A stretch of 64,000 nt of DNA from Terriglobia bacterium (GTDB taxonomy: Bacteria > Acidobacteriota > Terriglobia > JAJPHL01), in NCBI GenBank assembly GCA_021325275.1, contig JAJPHL010000042.1, positions 124,001-188,000 on the forward strand. Reading direction: 5' to 3'. A program made the translations under genes and the position numbers. The notes beneath the pieces are model-generated. The model made no database searches and was not told the DNA's origin. It worked only from the letters and a program-made list of their open reading frames with translations. Positions 44,236-52,755 of this stretch are shown piece by piece (positions within the stretch are counted from its first letter, which is position 1; each line of letters starts with the position of its first letter).

Positions 44236-47200
44236 ATGAATATCTCCTCCAACATCTCGGCGCCGTTTATTCGCCGCCCTGTCGCGACATCGCTGTTGAC
44301 CGCGGCAATCTTACTGGCCGGCGCGCTCGCGTTTCGCTTCCTTCCCGTCGCGCCGCTGCCGCAAGTGGAATTTCCCACGGTTTCGGTTAACGCCGGCTTA
44401 CCCGGTGCGAGTCCCGAAACGATGGCATCGGCTGTTGCGACGCCGCTGGAACGTCAGTTCGGCCGCATTTCCGGCGTTACGGAAATGACATCGTCGAGCC
44501 AGCTCGGTTCGACGAGCATCACGCTGCAATTCGATTTGAACCGCAACGTGGACGCGGCTGCGCGCGACGTGCAGGCAGCGATCAACGCCGCCGCCGGACA
44601 ACTTCCTGCTGATTTGCCGAGCGTTCCCACGTGGCGCAAGCAGAATCCTTCGGACTCGCCGATCATGATTCTGGCGCTGACCTCCACCACGATTCCGCTT
44701 CCCAAGGTCTACGACGCCGCCGATTCAATTCTGGCGCAGAAACTTTCCCAGATCGACGGCATGGGACAAGTGGGACGCTGGGGCGGAGCGCAACCGGCGG
44801 TGCGTGTACAAGCGAATCCCACGGCGCTGAATAAATACGGCATCAGCTTGGAAAAAGTGCGCAGCGTGTTGAACACGGCCAATGCCATCGGTCCCAAGGG
44901 ATCGTTCGCCGACGCTCGCAATACTTACTACATCACCGACACCGATCAGATTTTCAAGGCTGCCGACTACCAGAAGCTGCTGGTGGGTTATCGCAACGGC
45001 GCGCCGGTGCGCCTGAGCGACGTCGCGTTGGTCACCGATTCCCAACAGGACCGCCGCAACGACGGCATCGCCTCTCGCCGCGAGGACGATGGCTCGACAT
45101 CGGGCGGCCCCGCGGTTTCGCTGGTGCTTTTTAAGCAGCCCAACGCCAACATCATCGACACGGTCGATCAGGTCTACAAGGAATGGGATAGCCTGCAGGC
45201 ATCGATTCCGCCGGCGATGAAAATGCAAGTGGTGCTCGACCGCACCACGACGATCCGTGCATCGATCTCCGACGTGGAGAAAAGCCTGGTGATCTCGGTG
45301 CTGCTCGTGGTGCTGGTGGTTTTCGTTTTCCTGCGCAGCGGATGGGCCACCATGATTCCCAGCGTCGCCGTGCCGCTATCGCTGGTGGGCACGTTCGGCG
45401 TGATGTACCTGCTCGGCTACAGTCTGGACAACTTGTCGCTGATGGCGCTGACGATTTCCACCGGATTCGTCGTCGACGACGCCATCGTTGTGATCGAGAA
45501 CGTCACGCGTTATTTGGAAATGGGCATGAAGCCGCTGGAAGCCGCGTTCAAGGGCGCCAGCGAGATCGGATTCACCGTAATCTCCATGTCCACGTCGCTG
45601 GTGGCCGTGTTCATCCCGATTCTCGCGATGGGTGGCATCATCGGCCGCTTGTTCCGCGAGTTTGCGGTGACGCTTTCGACGGCGATCGCCGTGTCGCTGT
45701 TGGTCTCGCTTACCACCACGCCGATGATGTGCGCCAAATTCCTGAAGCACGAGGATGGCAAACACGGCTTCTTCTATCGGCTCTCGGAAAAAGGCTTCAA
45801 TCTTTTGCACGATGGCTACGCGTTTTGCTTGCGCTGGGTGCTGGGCCACCAGCCGCAAGTGTTGTTCATCACGATTCTCACGGTGTGCCTGAACGTCGCG
45901 CTGTTTGTGAAAACGCCCAAGGGATTTTTCCCGCAGCAGGACACCGGCCGTTTGAACGGCTCGATCACCGCGGATCAAGACACATCGTTCTCGGCCATGG
46001 ATGCGAAGATGCGCCAGTTCGCGGCCATTGTCCAGGACGATCCGGCGGTGGATTCTCTGAACGCGTCGACGGGCGGCGGTGGCGGCGGTGGCGGCAGCGC
46101 GATCAACACCGCGCGCATGTTCGTTCAGTTGAAGGACCTCGAAGTCCGCAAGATCGACGCCGACGGTGTGATGGCTCGCCTGCGCGGGAAACTCTCGAAG
46201 ATTCCCGGCGCGGTCCTGGTGTTGCAAGCGGTGCAGGACGTACGCGTGGGTGGTCGCGGCTCCAGCGCGCAGTATCAATACACGCTGCAATCGGAACACA
46301 TCGAGGACCTCACCAAGTACGCGCCGCAGATGCTCGAAAGACTTCAGCACCTGAGTTTGATCACCGACGTGACCAGCGATCAGCAGACGCACGGACTGCA
46401 AAGCATGCTGAAAGTCGATCGCGACGCGGCGTCGCGCATGGGCGTGTCGATGACCGCCATCGACAACACGCTGAACGACGCGTTTGGACAGCGTCAGGTA
46501 TCGAACCTCTACATGTCCCTGAATCAATATCACGTGGTGATGGAAGTTTCGCCCGAGTACCTCTCGAACCCCGACGCGTTGAAGAGCATTTACGTGCCGG
46601 CGTCGAACGGCACGATGATTCCGCTCAGCGCGTTCTCGCACTATGAGAACAGCTACTCGGCGTTGTCGGTGAATCACCAGGGCCAAGTTCCTTCCATCAC
46701 GATTTCCTTCAACTTGTCGAAGGGTGTGGCGCTCGGCGATGCCACCGATGCCATCGACGCGATCGCGGCGGAAGTGGGAATGCCGTCCAGCATTCGCGCC
46801 GGTTACCAGGGAACGGCTGCGGCGTTCCAGGATTCGCTGGCCTCCCAGCCGATCCTGATTATTACCGCGCTGACCACCGTGTACATCGTGCTCGGCGTTT
46901 TGTACGAAAGCTACATTCACCCGATCACGATTCTTTCCACGCTGCCTTCGGCGGGTGTGGGCGCGCTCTTGGCGATCCAGTTTTTCAAAACGGACTTGAA
47001 CGTGATCGCGCTGATCGGCATCCTCCTGCTGATCGGAATCGTGAAGAAAAACGCCATCCTGATGATCGACTTCGCGATCGGCGCGCAACGCGTCGGTGGT
47101 ATGTCGGCGCTCGAAGCGATCCACAAAGCCTGCTTGCTGCGTTTCCGTCCCATCATGATGACCACGCTGGCCGCGCTATTCGGCGCGTTGCCGTTAGCGC

Positions 47201-47391
47201 TGGGCACTGGCACGGGATCGGAACTGCGGCGCCCCTTGGGAATCACGATTGTCGGCGGATTGATCTTGAGTCAAGCGCTCACACTGTTTACGACGCCGGT
47301 GGTCTACCTCTACATGGACCGCCTCTCGGCGTGGTTCGCGCGCTATCGCCGCCGCGCCGTGTCGCCGGTGGTCGCCGAGCCGGCGCATTAG
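44236..47391 (+). CDS. RND efflux permease 2 (MdtC-like)
   Basis: A 1051-residue HAE1 RND pump, paralogous to the preceding gene along its length. It starts MNISSNISAPFIRRPVATSL, has [20 protein letters not shown] in TM4 and [20 protein letters not shown] in the second half. A poly-Gly loop (TGGGGGGGGSAIN, residues ~615-630) lies in the periplasmic porter domain and is absent from its partner. It starts 1 nt after the previous stop, supporting co-assembly. It ends 8 nt before the convergent protease gene. Confidence 0.94.
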   Translation: MNISSNISAPFIRRPVATSLLTAAILLAGALAFRFLPVAPLPQVEFPTVSVNAGLPGASPETMASAVATPLERQFGRISGVTEMTSSSQLGSTSITLQFDLNRNVDAAARDVQAAINAAAGQLPADLPSVPTWRKQNPSDSPIMILALTSTTIPLPKVYDAADSILAQKLSQIDGMGQVGRWGGAQPAVRVQANPTALNKYGISLEKVRSVLNTANAIGPKGSFADARNTYYITDTDQIFKAADYQKLLVGYRNGAPVRLSDVALVTDSQQDRRNDGIASRREDDGSTSGGPAVSLVLFKQPNANIIDTVDQVYKEWDSLQASIPPAMKMQVVLDRTTTIRASISDVEKSLVISVLLVVLVVFVFLRSGWATMIPSVAVPLSLVGTFGVMYLLGYSLDNLSLMALTISTGFVVDDAIVVIENVTRYLEMGMKPLEAAFKGASEIGFTVISMSTSLVAVFIPILAMGGIIGRLFREFAVTLSTAIAVSLLVSLTTTPMMCAKFLKHEDGKHGFFYRLSEKGFNLLHDGYAFCLRWVLGHQPQVLFITILTVCLNVALFVKTPKGFFPQQDTGRLNGSITADQDTSFSAMDAKMRQFAAIVQDDPAVDSLNASTGGGGGGGGSAINTARMFVQLKDLEVRKIDADGVMARLRGKLSKIPGAVLVLQAVQDVRVGGRGSSAQYQYTLQSEHIEDLTKYAPQMLERLQHLSLITDVTSDQQTHGLQSMLKVDRDAASRMGVSMTAIDNTLNDAFGQRQVSNLYMSLNQYHVVMEVSPEYLSNPDALKSIYVPASNGTMIPLSAFSHYENSYSALSVNHQGQVPSITISFNLSKGVALGDATDAIDAIAAEVGMPSSIRAGYQGTAAAFQDSLASQPILIITALTTVYIVLGVLYESYIHPITILSTLPSAGVGALLAIQFFKTDLNVIALIGILLLIGIVKKNAILMIDFAIGAQRVGGMSALEAIHKACLLRFRPIMMTTLAALFGALPLALGTGTGSELRRPLGITIVGGLILSQALTLFTTPVVYLYMDRLSAWFARYRRRAVSPVVAEPAH

Positions 47392-47399
47392 CCGGCGCC

Positions 47400-48359
47400 T
47401 TATTGTTTGAACTTGACCTGGTTCTCGCGCAGGAAATCTATCAAAGAGTCCAACGTGCTTGCGTAGCCCAAACCTGCTTGATCGTGCTCGCCGCGGGCCT
47501 GGACGACACCGATTACTTTGCCGTCCGGCGTGAACAAGGGGCCGCCACTGTTGCCGAGCCACGGACTCTTATCGATGATCTGTTCTTGAGCATACCGAAC
47601 GGCCAAAGCCGCGCGAGCCGTAACGGGTCGCGCGGAATCCAGCGGGAATCCAATGAAACCGAGCATCGAACCGTCTGCCGGCTCAGAGGTGGCAAATGTC
47701 ACAGGGCGGATCTTGGACTTCACGACCCGATCGGCGAAAGGATTGGTTTTGGTTCGACAAAGCGCCAAATCGCGAGCCGCATCCGCCGTGCACGTGCGGA
47801 TTTCGAACCGCCGCATGTTCATGTCGGCGGCTCCTTCGCCCCAGCTTCTTCCGGGAACGTACACCGCGCAGCCCTGAATCTTCCTGATACCTTGCAGGAC
47901 ATGGGCCGCCGTCACGAACGTTCCGTCCTGATCCACGAAGAATCCCGTTCCGGCAATGGCGCGGCCCTTCGTAACTTCATCGGACCAGGGGCGGCACGAG
48001 ATTGGGATCACCGACATTCGCACATTGTTGGCCGCGCCGACAAACGCGTCGGACTGCGGCCGGCTCGTACGCAGTACCGTGGTCAAAGTGACGGCATTCA
48101 GCAAACACAAGATGCCAAGAAGGCAAGCGGTGAGGATATGGAAGCGCGACGGTTCTGGCGATGGTCGATGGATCCAGCCGGAATGGCTGGTGGCGGAAAG
48201 GTTCCGGTCAAGCGAAGAGACAAACTCGACACGCGCGCTCCACACATGGCGTGTGGGGTCCGTCAGGATCGATGCTGAGTCCGGTACGTCATACGCTGCT
48301 CTTTGGAATGCACTGGCCCTCCCATGTGAGCGGCTTACTTCGGGCTCAGCGTAGCACAC
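47400..48359 (-). CDS. Membrane-anchored trypsin-like serine protease
   Basis: A 319-residue protein. The first ~72 residues are polar and unrecognised; a single membrane segment (FHILTACLLGILCLLNAVTL) follows at ~73-92, and the rest is a chymotrypsin-fold protease with the full triad: His in GTFVTAAHVLQ, Asp in DAARDLALCRT and Ser in SPWLGNSGGPLF. No PDZ domain is seen, unlike HtrA/DegP. The protease domain is probably outside the cytoplasm, though the opposite orientation cannot be excluded. Last gene of the leftward accessory cassette, 48 nt after the upstream gene. The start codon is uncertain. Confidence 0.82.
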   Translation of the reverse strand: MCYAEPEVSRSHGRASAFQRAAYDVPDSASILTDPTRHVWSARVEFVSSLDRNLSATSHSGWIHRPSPEPSRFHILTACLLGILCLLNAVTLTTVLRTSRPQSDAFVGAANNVRMSVIPISCRPWSDEVTKGRAIAGTGFFVDQDGTFVTAAHVLQGIRKIQGCAVYVPGRSWGEGAADMNMRRFEIRTCTADAARDLALCRTKTNPFADRVVKSKIRPVTFATSEPADGSMLGFIGFPLDSARPVTARAALAVRYAQEQIIDKSPWLGNSGGPLFTPDGKVIGVVQARGEHDQAGLGYASTLDSLIDFLRENQVKFKQ

Positions 48360-48407
48360 ACCAGCCGTGGAATCAACCGGCTTGCGTTACAGTTGGAATC
48401 GGAACTT

Positions 48408-49598
48408 TTAGCGCATCCGGCGCCGGGGCGGTGCGTGGTGCTCGAACTCGCGATTTTCCCTCAGCAGGCGCGCCAACTCGGGCCACGTTCGTTGATCGTA
48501 CCCCGATCGATCTTGCTGCCAGGAGCGGACGAGTGCCACAGCGTCATCCTCACGACCGTTTTCCGGTGCGTGTTTTCCGGATTCCTCCAGGGCCGTCTGC
48601 CAGCCCACCGTTCGCAGATAACGCAACTCGTAGGAATCTTCACCCTTGCGCAGGTACTTCAGACTGGAATCCTTGCGGGCGTCGTCGTGAAGTTTTTTCA
48701 GGACCACCGTCAAGGCCGGCGCATCAAGGGGATGACGCCAGTGTTCGATCACAAGATCTTTGGCCGCCGCTCGGTTCTGCTTCGTGGCATCTTGCTGGAA
48801 TCGGCGCTTAATCACATTGGGAACCTGCGACGCCACGCGTTCATGTTTTTCCTCGACGACATTCCATGCCTGTTGAAGGGGCATTTTATCGGCGGCGTTC
48901 AGCAATTCAGAGAAGAAGACACGGCGTTTCCTGACGGAAAGTTCCGCGGCTTCAAAAGATTGCTTATACTCAAAGGCCTTTACCCTGATTTCAACGCCCC
49001 GTGGCGTCGGCGGCAATGGTCCGGGTTCCTGCTCTCGCTCTCGCGTTTCGCGCACCTGAACTTGATACCCATTCCGCGGCGCCACCAACGGCCACAACCG
49101 GCAATCCATGACCTTGGCGCAGGGACTGGCGAGCGTGGCGACGAACCAAAACATTTGGTACGAGCGCACATTGGCGGCGGGATCGCAACCCAGAGCCACC
49201 AGCCCGGTCTCGGGTGCGGTGTTTTTTGGCATGCGCACCAACTTCGCGTAGGCGGCTTCGAATGGGCAGTCTTCGACCGAGTAGGGACGGGCTCCGTGCG
49301 CTAGTTTTGAAAATGAATCGTAACCGGCGCCGTCGCCGAGAGCTTCGCCGGTGAGCCGCTTGAACAGCGATAGGCCCACACGGTTAGCGCCACGGAAATA
49401 ACAACCGGGAAATTCGAGCTCAACCAGCGGGTCTGGGTTCGCGAAAAACAGGACGCTATCCACCGATGTCGCCTCCGATCGCCAGCCTAGGAGTGCGAAG
49501 TGGGCCAGTCCTAATAGTACCACTAAACAGTTCCATCTGCTTATCCGCGACTCAAGTTGGTTAACTTCATCGCACGCTGTCCGGATCTGTCCATCCAA
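48408..49598 (-). CDS. Unknown cassette protein B (paralogue of protein A)
   Basis: A 396-residue protein of no family I recognise. A hydrophobic stretch (WNCLVVLLGLAHFALLGW, ~22-39) may anchor it. It is a full-length paralogue of the gene at 50864-51955; shared landmarks are GC-x3-GANR (FPGCYFRGANRVG), a DCPFEAAYA block, MFWF, DCRLWPLVA, QAWN, HPLDAPAL and SYELRYLRTVGW. The last ~40 residues (DDAVALVRSWQQDRSGYDQR, then TWPELARLLRENRE) resemble the small antitoxin-like proteins that precede PIN toxins. No PIN gene lies directly after this copy; the protease gene does. Confidence 0.7.
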   Translation of the reverse strand: MDGQIRTACDEVNQLESRISRWNCLVVLLGLAHFALLGWRSEATSVDSVLFFANPDPLVELEFPGCYFRGANRVGLSLFKRLTGEALGDGAGYDSFSKLAHGARPYSVEDCPFEAAYAKLVRMPKNTAPETGLVALGCDPAANVRSYQMFWFVATLASPCAKVMDCRLWPLVAPRNGYQVQVRETREREQEPGPLPPTPRGVEIRVKAFEYKQSFEAAELSVRKRRVFFSELLNAADKMPLQQAWNVVEEKHERVASQVPNVIKRRFQQDATKQNRAAAKDLVIEHWRHPLDAPALTVVLKKLHDDARKDSSLKYLRKGEDSYELRYLRTVGWQTALEESGKHAPENGREDDAVALVRSWQQDRSGYDQRTWPELARLLRENREFEHHAPPRRRMR

Positions 49599-49773
49599 TG
49601 GGACGCTGCGGCAGGCCTCGAGGTGGCAGGTTTGTGACCAGATCCCGAATGTATATGCGAAAAAAGGGGTTACTGGTTCAATCGAACCTGTTCGGCTAGG
49701 AGACTAACGCTCAATGTGGGCGGATTAGTTACCGGATTCCGTGATCGTTGGCCACCTGGCGAGTGGAATTTGG

Positions 49774-49795
49774 CGCCGATTGTTCCAAATCGGCG
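49774..49795 (-). terminator. Hairpin after the PIN gene
   Basis: CGCCGATT (49774-49781) pairs with AATCGGCG (49788-49795) around a 6-nt loop, starting 6 nt past the stop of the leftward PIN gene. No run of T follows on the minus strand, so termination would be incomplete and the downstream cassette genes could still be read. Confidence 0.45.
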
Positions 49796-49800
49796 GGCCG

Positions 49801-50871
49801 TCAGCGGCCTGCCTTGTTGACGTAGCGCCGGCTGCGGACGACGAGTTTTTGGGTCTTCACGCGCTCGATGATTTGTTGGCACTCCGAGACCATCGCGTCG
49901 GCCATGGATGGTTTTTTTCGTTTCGTTCGTCTCGTTCGTTTGAGGAACACGCGCTCGATCCTCGCCAATGACCCTGCCTCGTAGCCGGCCTCCACGCCCT
50001 CCGGAGCGATGAGGAAGGTCTTGGCGGCGATGTCGAATTTTTCCGCCGCTTGAGCGATCAACTTCCTCATCAAGGGTCGCTGGGCCTTATAACCGTTGTC
50101 GAGGATGATCAACAGGTCCAGTTTCTCGACGGCGGAAGGATCGACGCAAGGTTCTTTCCCCGTGGCCCAAGCTGTTTCGCTCAGATGGTCGAACGTGCAC
50201 TCCCTGTTGATCGTGGAGCAGAGAGCGCTGACAACATTTCCGAATCTCGACTCAAGCGCCGGCGCGATGACGCCGACGCAGAGCGGCTCTGCAGCGACAA
50301 CTTCCGGCTTGAACCGGACCATGTCGTTGTGGCAAGTCTCATCATCCAGCTCCATCTCCTTCGATCGTCTAGGCCGCTGTGAGCGCGGCATGATGTTGTG
50401 CCACAAGTGCGCTCTCCCAAAGCGGGATAGGTGCCGGAGGTCGTCGGTCGCAACAATGCCGTCCAGACTCTCCGCCTGCGCCGCCAGGATGAGATCGATT
50501 TCCAACGCCGGATCCGGCTTCGATTGGCGACCGATTCGCCGCTCCATCGCCCAAAACTGCGCTGCCCTTCGCAAGACTTCCGGTGTCAACGGGAGACGAT
50601 GGATATTGCCGGCCTGGCAAAACTCGTCGAGACGCTCCAGCGATTTTTTTCGGTCTTCCTCTTTAATCTTGTCTACCCGTTTCTGGAAACGGTTAATTTC
50701 GATGAGATTGATGGCTCGGCGCAGCTCGAACTCGATGATCTCCGGAACCACGAACTCGGCTCCGCGTTCTTGAAGAAACGCGAACCAGTCCGCGATTTCC
50801 CGGCTCTGGTCCTCTTCCGGATGCACGAGTTTGCCGAGCGGTCCGCTATCCAAAAGGATCGCTTCAGCCAT
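49801..50871 (-). CDS. PIN-domain nuclease fused to an unknown C-terminal domain
   Basis: A 356-residue protein. Residues 1-160 form a PIN domain: strand one ILLDSGPLGKL (D8), VVPEIIEFELRRAI (acidic residues 44-49), LEIDLILAAQAES (D126) and IVATDDLRHLSRF (D143/D144), together the acidic RNase site. Typical solo PIN toxins end near HLWHNI; here ~190 more residues follow, including LLIILDNGYKAQRPLMRKLI and KTFLIAPEGVEAGYEAGSLA and a very basic KRTRRTKRKKP segment. I do not recognise that half. ATG 50871 overlaps the stop of the upstream gene by 8 nt, as in toxin-antitoxin operons. Confidence 0.72.
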   Translation of the reverse strand: MAEAILLDSGPLGKLVHPEEDQSREIADWFAFLQERGAEFVVPEIIEFELRRAINLIEINRFQKRVDKIKEEDRKKSLERLDEFCQAGNIHRLPLTPEVLRRAAQFWAMERRIGRQSKPDPALEIDLILAAQAESLDGIVATDDLRHLSRFGRAHLWHNIMPRSQRPRRSKEMELDDETCHNDMVRFKPEVVAAEPLCVGVIAPALESRFGNVVSALCSTINRECTFDHLSETAWATGKEPCVDPSAVEKLDLLIILDNGYKAQRPLMRKLIAQAAEKFDIAAKTFLIAPEGVEAGYEAGSLARIERVFLKRTRRTKRKKPSMADAMVSECQQIIERVKTQKLVVRSRRYVNKAGR

Positions 50872-51955
50872 CTTGCCGGCTCCCGAGGAAGGAGCGATTC
50901 TCCGCCAGGATCCGAGCCAACTCCGGCCACGTCCGCCGATCATACCCGGATTTGTCCGCTTGCCAGGACCGCACCAGCGCCACCGCATCGTTCTTGCTCG
51001 CCCCATTCTTTGGCGCGGCCGCCACGTTGCGCCGCGGCAGCTTCCCCATGGCTGGCGCCCACTCGTAATTGCGCAAATACCGAAGCTCAAAACCGTTGGC
51101 AGCAGGCGAGACGTACCGCAGCTTGGGACTTTCCGCCACACGGTTCAGGATCTTCGGCATGAGATGCACCAGCGCGGCTGCATCCAAGGCGTGCTCCCAA
51201 AGGTGTGTCAGTTCCTTCTTCGCCTTCCGAATACTGGCCGAAGTCGATTTCTTCGTGCACACATCCACCACCGCCTTGGGCGCGCGCTCGGCGATCTTGG
51301 GAAACTTGGCCGCCCCCTCGTCCCAGGCCTGGTCCAATCTCGCTCCCTTCTCCAGTTCGGCCAGCACGTGAAAATAAAAGTGCTTCGGTTTGTCCACTTC
51401 GAGTTTGGATCGCCTCACCGGCTCCCTGAAACTCAGCGCCGGGATGTTCACCGTAACGCTCGAAGGCGTGCGCGCCAGAAGACGAAAGCCGTCGGCGCTG
51501 GACTTGCTGTCGACGATGAAGGCCGCGACAGGCGCCCCAGCCAGCAACGGAAGGAGCCGATAGTCGATGCCGCGTACTTGGTTCCGCGCTGCCGCGTCCG
51601 GCGCCGGCGAAGCTTGAAACCAGAAAAGCCGATAGCGCCGGGACGGCGACTGCGCATGCCGGTCGGCATGCCCGTCAACGGCTGCGATGCCAGGCACCAT
51701 TGTCTTCTTTTTATTCTTGGTCTTTTCCGCTTCGATCGTGGCGTAGGTTTGCTCGAACGGGCAGTGATCCAACAAGTAGGCGTGCGGCGCATTCACAACA
51801 TCGCAGAAGATCCTGCCTTCTTGCAGCCCATTTCTGGTGATCTTTTTGAGCAACTTGCCGGCAATTCGATTCGCACCGACAATTACGCACCCGCTCATGT
51901 CCATGCGGACCATCGGATCGAGAGCAAAATCAGTATAAGCGTCAGGGAAGGTCAT
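50864..51955 (-). CDS. Unknown cassette protein A with antitoxin-like C-terminal tail
   Basis: A 363-residue, apparently soluble protein without a recognised family. Landmarks: SGCVIVGANRIAG, LLDHCPFEQTYATI, RRYRLFWFQ, GIDYRLLPLLAGAPVAAFIV, QAWDEGAAKFPKIAE, EHALDAAALVHLMPKIL and GFELRYLRNYEWAPAM; the same blocks in the same order occur in the gene at 48408-49598. The last ~40 residues (NDAVALVRSWQADKSGYDRR, then TWPELARILAENRS) look like a PIN-partner antitoxin, and the PIN gene starts inside its last codons. It may therefore both perform the unknown main function and neutralise the PIN protein. First gene of the leftward cassette. Confidence 0.72.
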   Translation of the reverse strand: MTFPDAYTDFALDPMVRMDMSGCVIVGANRIAGKLLKKITRNGLQEGRIFCDVVNAPHAYLLDHCPFEQTYATIEAEKTKNKKKTMVPGIAAVDGHADRHAQSPSRRYRLFWFQASPAPDAAARNQVRGIDYRLLPLLAGAPVAAFIVDSKSSADGFRLLARTPSSVTVNIPALSFREPVRRSKLEVDKPKHFYFHVLAELEKGARLDQAWDEGAAKFPKIAERAPKAVVDVCTKKSTSASIRKAKKELTHLWEHALDAAALVHLMPKILNRVAESPKLRYVSPAANGFELRYLRNYEWAPAMGKLPRRNVAAAPKNGASKNDAVALVRSWQADKSGYDRRTWPELARILAENRSFLGSRQDG

Positions 51956-52426
51956 CCTACCTCCGCGAGTGATTTGAGAGGGGAAAGAAAACAGGAAAAC
52001 TTCACGCGCAAACTTTCTATGTTTGATCGCGAGAACTTGATGAATATTACGGATTGCCTTACTGGAATATCTCGAACGTTGTAGAGAAACTCAGTATACC
52101 ACAGCGCTGGCGCCGGAATCATCGACAGGCTGGCAAGCCTGCCGCGCTCAGCGGCGGCGCAAAGACTCCGTTCAAGTCGGACACAGATCGCCAATAAGGT
52201 GTCCCAGGGGTTGTGTGAGAATCGGCATTTATAATGAGCTAGATAAGGAAGCCATGTCAAGCGGGAATATCGTTTTTTTTCGGACCCAAGACCATGCGCC
52301 GGCGCGGCCGTGCGTTCGGCCCGACCAAACCAGGCGCTCCGCGCGCGGCGCGGAGCGCGCCCTATAACTCAAACTCACTATTGGTTGTGCCGCACAACAG
52401 AAAGCAGATCAGCTAATATAAAGAGC
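51956..52426. other. 471-nt gap upstream of the accessory cassette
   Basis: No coding region is supportable. On the minus strand a perfect -10-like TATACT lies at 52093-52098, ~140 nt before the cassette's first gene, without a convincing -35. An AT-rich tract (51960-52080) contrasts with the GC-rich surroundings. A short palindromic GGCTGGCAAGCCTGCC-like stretch lies near 52127-52142 and a GC-rich hairpin at 52334-52358. The segment ends at tRNA-Ser. Confidence 0.5.
52334..52358. repeat. GC-rich perfect hairpin before tRNA-Ser
   Basis: GCGCTCCGCG (52334-52343) and CGCGGAGCGC (52349-52358) form a 10-bp stem with a 5-nt loop (CGCGG). No T tract follows on either strand. It could be a transcription barrier or an element-derived palindrome at the edge of the accessory region. 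Confidence 0.75.
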
Positions 52427-52516
52427 GGAGGAATGGCCGAGCGGTTTATGGCAGCGGTCTTGAAAACCGCAGGTGTCGAAAGGCACCCGGGGGTTCGAAT
52501 CCCTCTTCCTCCGCCA
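52427..52516 (+). tRNA. tRNA-Ser (UGA anticodon), CCA encoded
   Basis: A class II tRNA of 90 nt. Acceptor GGAGGAA pairs with TTCCTCC (52506-52512), G73 and CCA follow. The anticodon arm is GCGGT-CTTGAAA-ACCGC with TGA at 52461-52463, and the long variable arm (GGTGTCGAAAGGCACC) is typical of serine tRNAs; the T arm is GGGTTCGAATCCC. Confidence 0.95.
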
Positions 52517-52755
52517 ATTTGTCTTTTTGATCGGCGCGGGTGTTTCGGCGGCAACCGGTCGGGAAAGGCGGCACTTTTCCGGCTCCCGTCTTATCGGCAC
52601 TTGGCAAGCAAACGCGAGGTCGATGCCGAACCGCAGTGCTCGCTTTTCTCCGGCGGGCGCGATCATCGCGATAATGTCTGGTTTCCACCACGGAACGGTA
52701 TGCTAAGATTGCGCGCGATGCGGCTCCGTTGAGCGGAGCCTGGAAGGGGCTTCGC

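Noticed and set aside
45376-47124. 582-codon open frame opposite the second RND permease
   Set aside because: Antisense to a gene with full RND motifs; composition (His/Arg/Val-rich, no domains) is typical of the shadow frame in GC-rich DNA.
50831-52084. 417-codon plus-strand frame opposite cassette protein A
   Set aside because: Protein A has a paralogue on the same strand with matching blocks; the plus frame has none. I therefore keep the minus strand.
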